From Fusobacteriaceae bacterium (GTDB lineage Bacteria > Fusobacteriota > Fusobacteriia > Fusobacteriales > Fusobacteriaceae), in the NCBI GenBank assembly GCA_031272775.1, contig JAISTB010000039.1:1-64000 (forward strand): a DNA stretch of 64,000 nt, given 5' to 3'. The translations under genes and the position numbers were made by a program. The number at the start of each line of letters is the position of its first letter. The stretch's first letter is position 1. Below are positions 22,865 through 30,443 of the stretch, piece by piece. The notes beneath the pieces are model-generated. The model searched no databases. It was not told the origin of the DNA and saw only the letters and a list, made by a program, of their open reading frames with translations.

Positions 22865-22893
22865 TTTATACCACAGCTTTGGGTTTTTGTAAA
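22865..22893 (-). promoter_or_regulatory. Promoter of the solute-binding protein / LuxR pair
   Basis: On the minus strand TTTACA (22893-22888), a 17-bp spacer and TATAAA (22870-22865). Confidence 0.55.
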
Positions 22894-22942
22894 CAAGGAA
22901 TTCAGATTTTCCCGAAGAAAATGCAATTTTTCAAAAAAGTTG

Positions 22943-22971
22943 TTTACTTTTTCACAAGACAATGCTACAAT
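22943..22971 (+). promoter_or_regulatory. Promoter of the thioesterase pair
   Basis: TTTACT (22943-22948), a 17-bp spacer and TACAAT (22966-22971) with an extended TGC before the -10. Confidence 0.55.
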
Positions 22972-23013
22972 AAATCAGGTTTCAGGAATCGGATTCAGGA
23001 ATGAAAAGCACAG

Positions 23014-23418
23014 GTGAGCGCATTGAATTACAAAGAAGTGATGGACCTGGCCAACTCGCATATCATATTCGCGAAATTGATCGGGATCGTGATCACGGAG
23101 CTGGACGCGGAGCACTGCGTCGGGGTACTGGACGTAAGGGAAGAACTATTGAACCCCCACGGATTTCTCCATGGCGGGATTTACTATACGCTGGCCGACT
23201 CGGTGGCCGGAATTTTAACATTTACGGAAAGGCGAAACGTAACGGTGGAAGGAAAGATGAACTTTGTGAAGGGCGCCCCTGTGGGGACCCGGATCAAAGC
23301 CGTGGCGAAGAAAATCCACCAGGGCGGAAAGACCGCCGTCGTTGAGGTTTATATCTACGATGAGAGCGGCGACATCCTGACCGTCAGCATCTTTACGATG
23401 TTTTACATCGACGGCTGA
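23014..23418 (+). CDS. PaaI-type hotdog thioesterase, first copy
   Basis: 134 residues with the PaaI hotdog pattern: LLNPHGFLHGGIYYTLADSV on the central helix (HGG plus the later acidic residue) and VTVEGKMNFVKGAPVGTRIK on the following strands. These enzymes hydrolyse acyl-CoA thioesters, often aromatic or stalled intermediates. The start is GTG 23014 or TTG 23023; AGGTGA fits the latter better. A paralogue follows 38 bp downstream. Confidence 0.8.
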   Translation: MSALNYKEVMDLANSHIIFAKLIGIVITELDAEHCVGVLDVREELLNPHGFLHGGIYYTLADSVAGILTFTERRNVTVEGKMNFVKGAPVGTRIKAVAKKIHQGGKTAVVEVYIYDESGDILTVSIFTMFYIDG

Positions 23419-23456
23419 GGGCGGGGAATCACAGAAATACGGGAGAACACAGGCAA

Positions 23457-23852
23457 ATGGACTTCGAAAAAATCAAATACAGCGCCAACGAGGGCAACCC
23501 GGTCAGCAGGCTTTTGGGGATGCGGATCGTGGAGCTCGACGAGGAACATTCCCTCGGGGTGCTGACGGCGACCGAAAAGCTGCTCAATCCCTACGGCTGT
23601 CTGCACGGAGGCGCGCTCTATACGCTGGCCGATACAACGGCGGGCGTGCTGTCAAGGGCCTCGGGCAGGAAAAACGTAACCCTTGAGGGGCAGCTGAACT
23701 TTGTCAAGGCGGTGCCGGGCGGGACAAAAATCAAGGCCCTGGCGAAAAAAATTCACAAAGGAAACAAGACGAGCGTCTATACGGTTCGGATCAGTAACGA
23801 AAATGACGAAATCGTCGCGGCGGGCATCTATACCATGTTTTATGTGGAGTAA
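23457..23852 (+). CDS. PaaI-type hotdog thioesterase, second copy
   Basis: 131 residues, clearly a paralogue of the preceding gene: LLNPYGCLHGGALYTLADTT aligns with its active-site helix and VTLEGQLNFVKAVPGGTKIK with its strands. The catalytic HGG and acidic residues are kept, so both copies are probably active, perhaps as a heteromer or with different acyl preferences. It is co-transcribed with the first copy. The 211 bp after it contain only the promoter of the next gene. Confidence 0.8.
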   Translation: MDFEKIKYSANEGNPVSRLLGMRIVELDEEHSLGVLTATEKLLNPYGCLHGGALYTLADTTAGVLSRASGRKNVTLEGQLNFVKAVPGGTKIKALAKKIHKGNKTSVYTVRISNENDEIVAAGIYTMFYVE

Positions 23853-23960
23853 GCTTGTAAAATAGCGGTAAATTGGACGTTTGTAAACCCAAAAGGCCGG
23901 AGGTTTCCGAAAGAAACGGGACGGCGGGACAAAAAAATTTAAAAAATTTTCAATTTTTGC

Positions 23961-23989
23961 TGTAAATTTTCCCTTTCATGTATTATAAT
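23961..23989 (+). promoter_or_regulatory. Promoter of the FadA-like gene
   Basis: TGTAAA (23961-23966), a 17-bp spacer and TATAAT (23984-23989). The leader is about 68 nt and ends with AAGGAGATGG before the ATG. Confidence 0.5.
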
Positions 23990-24063
23990 ATTGCTAAGAT
24001 AGTTTTTTGGTTCCCCTGGAATCAAAAAGCACTAAAAAAATAAATTTATAAGGAGATGGATCG

Positions 24064-24420
24064 ATGAAAAAATTATTGTTAGTAGGTTGCATTTTACTGG
24101 CGGGCGTAGCGGCTTACGGAAGCGACATTGAAGCGAGCTATGCGGATCTTGAAGACAGACTGGCTGCGTTGCAGGCTGAGGAAAAAGCGTTGTATGAAGC
24201 GAGAAAATCCGAAGCTCTGGCCGCTCAGGACGAACTGAACAAAGCGAAGAAGATGTACGCCGAAGTCAGCGCGAAAGAAAAAGCCCTGGCCGGCGCCAAG
24301 AAAGGAAATTCCCAGTACGGCGAAATCCTGACCGGCTACAAGGAAATCAAGAAAGAACTTGAAGCCACGATCAAAGAAAAAGAAAAAGTTATTGCTGATT
24401 TCAACGCCCTGAGCAAATAA
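24064..24420 (+). CDS. FadA-like secreted coiled-coil protein
   Basis: 118 residues. Signal peptide MKKLLLVGCILLAGVAAYG is followed by about 98 residues of almost uninterrupted charged helix (ASYADLEDRLAALQAEEKAL, then ALAAQDELNKAKKMYAEVSA and KEKEKVIADFNALSK). Length, signal peptide, two-helix hairpin layout and the closing VIADF resemble the Fusobacterium adhesin FadA, which forms filaments on the cell surface and binds cadherins. The cysteine in the signal region is not a good lipobox. A general periplasmic coiled-coil protein is the alternative. The next gene follows in the same direction and may be co-transcribed. Confidence 0.55.
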   Translation: MKKLLLVGCILLAGVAAYGSDIEASYADLEDRLAALQAEEKALYEARKSEALAAQDELNKAKKMYAEVSAKEKALAGAKKGNSQYGEILTGYKEIKKELEATIKEKEKVIADFNALSK

Positions 24421-24495
24421 GGACCGAGAGAAAACGCAATGAGCGGAGCAGCATTTGGCAGGTAGAGTTGTAAGCGTTGTAGGAGGATTGCCACG

Positions 24496-25776
24496 ATGAT
24501 CAAGCTAAATGACCCTGAGCTCGCCCAAACCGGTAAAAACCCCGATTTGGTGGCACAGCTTCTTGTGCGGAAAGCCATAGAAGAGGAAATGGTCCTGAAG
24601 CCTTTTTCCGAGGAAGAGCGAAAGCAGCTGGAGAACATCAAAAAGAACGTGGAGATCGAATATTTCCTGAACCTTCGGGCGGAGGGAAAAATTACGGTCA
24701 ACGATCTTGAGATTCTCGAGCTGTACCGTAACAATCTCGCGGTTCTCAAGGACAAAAAGGTCGAGGAGATCTTTCCCCAGCTGAAACAGGCGGTCTTTAA
24801 CCAGAAGCTGGGCGCTGAAAAAGCGGCCATAGTCAATGAACTTGTCGAAAAATATGGTCTGAACGCACTTTTGAAGGAATATGTCCCCGAACTGGACATC
24901 AATACGGAAACCGACAGCAAGATTCAGCGTGTTCCCGTTCCGGAAGAACCCGAGATCACGGCAGGACAGGCGGAAGAAAGCGTGCAGGACGTTTCAGCGG
25001 AAAAGCGGGCGGAAGTCATAGACGTTCCCCGGCCATCCCTGTCGGCAACTCCTGCGGAGACCGTTCCCGATGGAACAGTCCCGACTGAAGCTCAAAATGA
25101 ACCCGGGCCTGCGGCAACGCAGCCTGCGGAGCCTGTTATGGCGCCTGTGGCGGCACAAGCCGAGGTAACGCAGGAAGAACCCGTCGAACCGACAAAGGAT
25201 ATCGCGGCCATCATCGCGGCCATCACGGCGCAGGCGAAGGCGGCGGTCACTCCCGAACCCGAGGCGGCGGCCCCTGTTGACACCCCGGCGGAGTCCGCGT
25301 CACCCATATTTGATGACAAAGCGCTCTTTGAACGAACCTTTTCGACTCCCGTGGAGAGCACCGTACCGGGGAAACCCGTTGTGGAACCCCTGCCCGAGAT
25401 AGCGGAGGCCCCTGTGGAGGCAGTTGTTGCCGAAGCGGAACCCGAAGCGCTCCCGGCGGAGGAAATGCTTCCGCCCATGGAAGACGAGAAATTTGGCGGC
25501 GGGGAGGCTGTTTCCCGGGAAGAACTGGCCGAGATCCTGAAGGATCCGCCCGGTGAACCGGCGCCTGAGGCCCCGTCCGGACAGGCAAAGGAAACGTTTG
25601 ACGTACCCAAGGTGGTTTTCGACGACAGCATTTTGAAGGCCCCCACCGTGGAGTTTACTCCCGTGGCGCCTGACGTTGAAGAACAGAAGATCGCGCTCAG
25701 CGAAGCCCCCGACGAGGAGGGCGAATCGCCGAACATGCCCTTCAGCTTTGGAAATTTCAACTTTAAGTTTGATTGA
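24496..25776 (+). CDS. Uncharacterised protein: helical SurA-N-like domain plus long acidic Pro/Ala/Glu-rich tail
   Basis: 426 residues without signal peptide. Residues 1-140 are helical (MIKLNDPELAQTGKNPDLVA, IEYFLNLRAEGKITVNDLEI, PQLKQAVFNQKLGAEKAAIV) and resemble the N-terminal peptide-binding domain of SurA/PpiC-type chaperones without the isomerase domain. Residues 145-400 are low in complexity and rich in Pro, Ala, Glu and Val. The end is a short conserved-looking NMPFSFGNFNFKF. The charge and composition of the tail suggest disorder. It sits between the FadA-like gene and a terminator, so a role with that protein is conceivable but unproved. Confidence 0.55.
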   Translation: MIKLNDPELAQTGKNPDLVAQLLVRKAIEEEMVLKPFSEEERKQLENIKKNVEIEYFLNLRAEGKITVNDLEILELYRNNLAVLKDKKVEEIFPQLKQAVFNQKLGAEKAAIVNELVEKYGLNALLKEYVPELDINTETDSKIQRVPVPEEPEITAGQAEESVQDVSAEKRAEVIDVPRPSLSATPAETVPDGTVPTEAQNEPGPAATQPAEPVMAPVAAQAEVTQEEPVEPTKDIAAIIAAITAQAKAAVTPEPEAAAPVDTPAESASPIFDDKALFERTFSTPVESTVPGKPVVEPLPEIAEAPVEAVVAEAEPEALPAEEMLPPMEDEKFGGGEAVSREELAEILKDPPGEPAPEAPSGQAKETFDVPKVVFDDSILKAPTVEFTPVAPDVEEQKIALSEAPDEEGESPNMPFSFGNFNFKFD

Positions 25777-25789
25777 GAGTATTTTTCAT

Positions 25790-25825
25790 AAAAAAAGAAA
25801 CGCCCGTCGGGGCGTCTCTTTTTGT
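25790..25825 (+). terminator. Rho-independent terminator after the 24496-25776 gene
   Basis: ACGCCC-GTCG-GGGCGT (25800-25815) flanked by an A-rich 5' side and TCTCTTTTTG. The stem extends into the A/T flanks. Confidence 0.8.
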
Positions 25826-25854
25826 TTTACTTTTTTTTCGTAAGGTGCTACAAT
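25826..25854 (+). promoter_or_regulatory. Promoter of the coaE operon
   Basis: TTTACT (25826-25831), a 17-bp spacer and TACAAT (25849-25854) with an extended TGC. It begins immediately after the terminator of the previous unit. Confidence 0.6.
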
Positions 25855-25883
25855 ATGGAGAGAACTTTTTCGGGAGGAGCACG

Positions 25884-26474
25884 ATGATATTGGGCCTGAC
25901 CGGAGGAATCGCCTCCGGAAAATCCACGGTGAGCGGGATCTTCAGGGAAGCGGGGCTGGCGGTTTATGACGCCGACGCCATCGCGAGGGAGGTCTCGGAA
26001 ACGCCGGCGGTCATCGAAGAATTGACGGCGACCTTTGGCGCGGGGATCCTTTCCCCGGCGGGGGATCTCGACCGGGCGGCCCTGAAAACGCTCGTTTTTT
26101 CGGATAAGGCCCGGCTCGCCCGGCTCAACGCCGTCATCCACCCCCGGGTCATCGCCCGATTTGAGGCAATCAAGGCGGCAGCGTCCCCGGAGGATTGGAC
26201 GGTATTTGATATCCCGCTTCTTTTTGAGGCGGGGCTGGAACGGCTCTGCGACAAGGTCCTTGTCGTCTGGAGCGGAAAAGAAACCCAAATGGCGCGCCTT
26301 ATGGCAAGGGACGGCATAGACGCCGGGCTGGCTGAGGCCATTATCGACGCCCAGGCGCCGCTTTCGGAAAAACTGGCCCGGGCCGATCTGGCCGTCAACA
26401 ACGACGGGACGCCGGAAGCGCTCCGGACGAAGATCCTTGATCTTTTGAGGGCGCTCAAAGGAGGAAACCCATGA
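25884..26474 (+). CDS. coaE: Dephospho-CoA kinase
   Basis: 196 residues from ATG 25884 with GGGAGGAG upstream; the longer frame from 25773 would run through the terminator. P-loop GLTGGIASGKST at the start, then VYDADAIAR (substrate-binding aspartates) and FDIPLLFEAG, which together identify dephospho-CoA kinase, the last step of coenzyme A synthesis. It overlaps the next gene by four bases (ATGA). Confidence 0.95.
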   Translation: MILGLTGGIASGKSTVSGIFREAGLAVYDADAIAREVSETPAVIEELTATFGAGILSPAGDLDRAALKTLVFSDKARLARLNAVIHPRVIARFEAIKAAASPEDWTVFDIPLLFEAGLERLCDKVLVVWSGKETQMARLMARDGIDAGLAEAIIDAQAPLSEKLARADLAVNNDGTPEALRTKILDLLRALKGGNP

Positions 26475-28600
26475 AAATCGTCGCGCCGGCGGGAAATCCC
26501 GAGCGCTTTATCGCGGCTCTCAAAGGGGGCGCCGATGAGATCTATATGGGTCTCGCGGGCTTCGGCGCGAGACGGAGCGCCGACAACTTTACGATCGCGC
26601 AGTTTTTGGAAGCCCTTGATTATGCTCATATTCGCGGCGTTTCTGTCAACCTGACGCTCAACACGCTGATGACGGAAAACGAGATGGATTTTCTTTACCC
26701 GAATCTGAAGGCCCTCTACGAAAGGGGGCTTGACGCCGTCATCATTCAGGATACGGGCCTTTTCCGCTTTCTCAGAGAAAATTTTCCGGATCTCCCGATT
26801 CACGCCAGCACCCAAATGGCTGTGGGAAACCATACGGAAATCAATTTTCTGCGCAAAATGGGGATAGCGCGCTTTATTCTCCCCAGAGAGCTGTCTTTTG
26901 AGGAAATTCGCGGGATCAGGGAACGGACGATGGCGGAGCTTGAAGTCTTCGTTTCGGGGGCGCTCTGCATCTGCCACTCGGGGAAATGCTATCTCTCGTC
27001 TTTTGTGGGCGGCCGCTCAGGCAATCGCGGCCTTTGCGCCCAGCCCTGCCGGAAGCGCTACCGGGCGGAACAGGCGGGCGAAGGCTTTCTCTTGAGCCCC
27101 AAAGATCAGCTGTTGGGCCCCGCCGAAATCGAAAAATTGGCGGCTGCGGGCGTCGAAAGCATCAAAATCGAGGGCCGGATGAAGGATCCCCACTATGTCT
27201 ACGAGACGGTCCGCTATTATCGGGAGGTGCTCCATGGCGGCGCGCCGACGTCGCGAACGGCGGCCCTTTTCAATCGGGGCTACGATACGCCGTATTTTTA
27301 CGGCGTGTCAAAAACGCTGATCAACACAAAGTATTCGGCCAACATGGGCGTCGAGATCGGCGCCGTGGCGGGCGGAAAGATCGAGCTCAAAAAGCCCGTT
27401 TCCATGGGAGACGGCGTCATCTGGCTCGACGGAAAGCACAGGATTCTGGGCGGACATTTCATCAACAGCAAAAATCTGCGCAAGCAAATGCCCGAAGGGG
27501 CAAGCTATCTGCGGCGCACCTATGACAAGACGCTCAATGACGCCATCGCGGCGGAACTGGCGGGGGAAAGAAAGGCCCCCCTTTCGATTACGGGCCGCGT
27601 AAAGGCGGGCGAAAATCCCTCGTTTACGTTTGCGGCCCCGGGCAAAGGAGGCGTAAGCGTCAGCTGCGCGGCGACGGTTCCGGATATTCCGGGCGCGGCG
27701 CGGAGCAATCCCCTCGGGGCGGAGGACCTCCGGGCAAAATTCGCGGAGCTGGGCGCGACGGAATTTGCTCTCGCGGAATTTTTCTGCGACGTGGATCCCG
27801 GTCTCTTTCTGCCGCTCTCGCTGATCAAAGATATCAAACGGCGGGGCGTCGCGGAAATCCGGGAAAAACTCCTTCAAAGTTACCGGCGGGAAACCGTGAA
27901 TCCGGAAAAAAAGCCCGCGGAACCCAAGGGCCCCCGCAAAACAAACGAAAATCCGGTGATCTCCGTCATTGTCCGGACCAACGCTCAGTTGAAGGCGGCC
28001 GTAGAAAATCATATCCAAAAAATTTACCGCGTGAAGAAATCCCCTTTGGGGATGGTTTCCGAAAATAACGCGGCTCAAATTGATGAAAATTGCAAAATGA
28101 TCTGGAATTTGTATGAACTGATCCGACATCCCGGAAAGGATTTGACGCTCCACTGGATGTGGAATATCACGAACAGGCTCGCCGTGGAGACCTGGCATGA
28201 GGCCTTCCCCAAGGTCGGAACCGTGATGATTTCTCCCGAACTCTCTTACGATAAGATCCGGGAAATCGGATCGGGCAGCCTCAAAAAGGCCCTTCTGATT
28301 TACGGCAGGTTGCGGGCCATGACGATTACGGCCGATCTTTTCCGGGGACGGGATACGGAGATGAAAAATGAACAAGGGGACGCCTTCAGGCTCGGGCGAA
28401 ACGAGTACCGGAATACGGAAATCCATTTCGCGAAGCCCCTTGACGTCATCGGCGACGACAGGATCAAGACCCTTGGGGTTGACGAATTCGTGCTGGAATT
28501 TACCGACGAGAGCTATGAGGAAACCGGGGCGGTATTGTCCCGCCTGGATCATCCGGGCGGAGAGATCACGCCGTATAACTATCTGCGGGGGGTGTATTGA
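26471..28600 (+). CDS. Peptidase U32 family protein (RNA hydroxylation family)
   Basis: 709 residues. The N-terminal TIM-barrel-like half carries the U32 signature: SGALCICHSGKCYLSS and GGRSGNRGLCAQPCRKRY, which hold the four conserved cysteines for an iron-sulfur cluster. Characterised relatives (RlhA, TrhP/YegQ) hydroxylate cytidine or uridine in rRNA or tRNA; others were called collagenases. The C-terminal half (from about 400) includes a second barrel-like part of the large DUF3656-type members. Which RNA is modified cannot be said. It is translationally coupled to coaE and followed by pgpA. Confidence 0.85.
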   Translation: MKIVAPAGNPERFIAALKGGADEIYMGLAGFGARRSADNFTIAQFLEALDYAHIRGVSVNLTLNTLMTENEMDFLYPNLKALYERGLDAVIIQDTGLFRFLRENFPDLPIHASTQMAVGNHTEINFLRKMGIARFILPRELSFEEIRGIRERTMAELEVFVSGALCICHSGKCYLSSFVGGRSGNRGLCAQPCRKRYRAEQAGEGFLLSPKDQLLGPAEIEKLAAAGVESIKIEGRMKDPHYVYETVRYYREVLHGGAPTSRTAALFNRGYDTPYFYGVSKTLINTKYSANMGVEIGAVAGGKIELKKPVSMGDGVIWLDGKHRILGGHFINSKNLRKQMPEGASYLRRTYDKTLNDAIAAELAGERKAPLSITGRVKAGENPSFTFAAPGKGGVSVSCAATVPDIPGAARSNPLGAEDLRAKFAELGATEFALAEFFCDVDPGLFLPLSLIKDIKRRGVAEIREKLLQSYRRETVNPEKKPAEPKGPRKTNENPVISVIVRTNAQLKAAVENHIQKIYRVKKSPLGMVSENNAAQIDENCKMIWNLYELIRHPGKDLTLHWMWNITNRLAVETWHEAFPKVGTVMISPELSYDKIREIGSGSLKKALLIYGRLRAMTITADLFRGRDTEMKNEQGDAFRLGRNEYRNTEIHFAKPLDVIGDDRIKTLGVDEFVLEFTDESYEETGAVLSRLDHPGGEITPYNYLRGVY

Positions 28601-28602
28601 CC

Positions 28603-29121
28603 ATGGACGACAACAATAAGCATTTGAGACTCATGAAGCTTCTGGGAACCTGCTTCGGCCTCGGGGATTTTCCCTACGCGCCGGGGACCGTGGGGACCCT
28701 GGGCGGCATCCCGATTTTTCTTCTGCTCAACTGGCTCAGGCGTTTTTTTCCCAATATGCTCGTCTACTATTCCTTTTATTTCGTCTTTCTGATGACCTTT
28801 TTTATGGTGGCCGTCTACGTCAGCGGCTATTGCGAAGAAATCATCTACAAGACCGAAGACCCGGGCTGCGTCGTGATCGACGAAGTGTTGGGCTACCTGA
28901 CGACGCTCTTTTTCATTACGCCCGTGGGGGGGCGGGAACTTCTCATGGCCCTGGCAGCGGCCTTCGTAATCTTCCGTATCCTCGACATCACCAAACCGGG
29001 ACCCGTCAACAAATCCCAGGCTTTTCCCAACGGGATCGGCATCGTACTGGACGATTTTCTCGCGGGGATCATCGGCAATTTTATCCTGGTCTGTGCCTGG
29101 ACGCTGCTCAAATTGATCTGA
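28603..29121 (+). CDS. pgpA: Phosphatidylglycerophosphatase A
   Basis: 172 residues from ATG 28603 with GGGGGTG upstream. The membrane protein has the PgpA motifs GLGDFPYAPGTVGTL at the N-terminus, DPGCVVIDEVLG in the middle and the closing FRILDITKPGP and LDDFLAGI. It removes phosphate from phosphatidylglycerophosphate to make phosphatidylglycerol in the inner membrane. It follows the U32 gene directly and precedes cinA. Confidence 0.9.
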   Translation: MDDNNKHLRLMKLLGTCFGLGDFPYAPGTVGTLGGIPIFLLLNWLRRFFPNMLVYYSFYFVFLMTFFMVAVYVSGYCEEIIYKTEDPGCVVIDEVLGYLTTLFFITPVGGRELLMALAAAFVIFRILDITKPGPVNKSQAFPNGIGIVLDDFLAGIIGNFILVCAWTLLKLI

Positions 29122-29175
29122 GGAAACAAAGTTTACGAAAATTCACATAAAATTTCAAGAGGATGGAAAAAACAC

Positions 29176-30387
29176 ATGAAAGCGGGGATTATTCTTGTCG
29201 GAACGGAACTTTTGAACGGGGGAACCGTCGACACAAACAGCATTTACATCGGAGAGGAGCTCAACAAATACGGCATTGAAATGGAATTCAAGATGGCTGT
29301 ACGGGACGTTCGGGAAGAGATCGTCAAGGCCATCGGCTGGGCGAAGCAAAACGTGGATCTTGTGATCATGTCCGGGGGGCTGGGACCCACGATCGACGAC
29401 ATCACCAAGGAGTGCATCGCGGCATATCTGGGGCTGCCCCTGATCGTAGACCCGGAGGACGTGAGGATACTGGAGCGGAAATTTGACGCGATCCACATCC
29501 CGATGATTCCTTCCAACATCAAGCAGATTGAAAAACCCCAAGGGGCGATTTCCTTTCCCAACGGCGAAGGCATGGCGCCCGGCGTCTACATCGACGGAAT
29601 CGCGGCCTTTCCGGGGATTCCCCGGGAGCTCTATGACCTGCTTCCGAAATTCCTCGCCTGGTACAGCCGGGAAAAGAAGCTTGCGGCCGATGACATCTAC
29701 ATCCGGGACATTCTCACTTACGGCCTCGGGGAATCCATCCTCGACGACAAGGTCAAGGGGCTTTTCACGGAACCGGGGATTTATTACGAATTTCTCGTCA
29801 AAGCCCACGGAACCATTGTCCGCCTGCAAAGTTACCGGCATGACAAAAAAAATGTGGAAAAAATCGTCAAAAACATATACAATGAAATAGGAGAATATAT
29901 TTTCGGCGAAGGGAACGACACGCTGGAAAGCGTCCTGGTCCGTGAGCTGAAAGCCCGGGGGATGACCTTTTCGACGGGAGAATCCTGCACGGGCGGACTG
30001 ATCGCGGGGACCGTCGTCAATGTCCCGGGGGCTTCCGACGTCTTCCGGGAAGGCTTTGTGACCTACAGCAACGAAGCCAAGATCAAATACCTCGGCGTAT
30101 CGTCCGAAACTCTCGCCCGCCACGGGGCGGTCAGCGCGGAAACGGCATGGGAAATGGTCAAAGGACTTGCGACAACGGCCGGAATCGCCTCCACGGGGAT
30201 TGCGGGACCGGCGTCGGACGATACGGAAAAACCCGTGGGCCTTGTCTACATAGCGGTCCGCGTCGGGGAAAGCATTTCGGTCAAAGAATACAAACTCGGG
30301 GGAGGACGCAACAGGATCCGGCACAGAGCCGCCTTGCACGGGCTCTTTGACCTGATCCGGCTGCTGCGGCGGGAAAGCGCCGTTTGA
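29176..30387 (+). CDS. cinA: CinA-like nicotinamide-nucleotide amidohydrolase
   Basis: 403 residues with both CinA parts. The N-terminal molybdopterin-binding-like domain shows GTELLNGGTVDTNS and SGGLGPTIDD. The C-terminal PncC amidase shows STGESCTGGLIAGTV and the catalytic-region IASTGIAGP. The enzyme deamidates nicotinamide mononucleotide in NAD recycling, and the full-length form also hydrolyses ADP-ribose. AAGAGGATGG lies upstream. The gene is in line with pgpA and the FakA-FakB fusion. Confidence 0.92.
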   Translation: MKAGIILVGTELLNGGTVDTNSIYIGEELNKYGIEMEFKMAVRDVREEIVKAIGWAKQNVDLVIMSGGLGPTIDDITKECIAAYLGLPLIVDPEDVRILERKFDAIHIPMIPSNIKQIEKPQGAISFPNGEGMAPGVYIDGIAAFPGIPRELYDLLPKFLAWYSREKKLAADDIYIRDILTYGLGESILDDKVKGLFTEPGIYYEFLVKAHGTIVRLQSYRHDKKNVEKIVKNIYNEIGEYIFGEGNDTLESVLVRELKARGMTFSTGESCTGGLIAGTVVNVPGASDVFREGFVTYSNEAKIKYLGVSSETLARHGAVSAETAWEMVKGLATTAGIASTGIAGPASDDTEKPVGLVYIAVRVGESISVKEYKLGGGRNRIRHRAALHGLFDLIRLLRRESAV

Positions 30388-30443
30388 GGGGAAAAGCCGG
30401 TCGCTTCATCTGAGGTCTGACGGGAATATCCGGAGGAGGAGCT

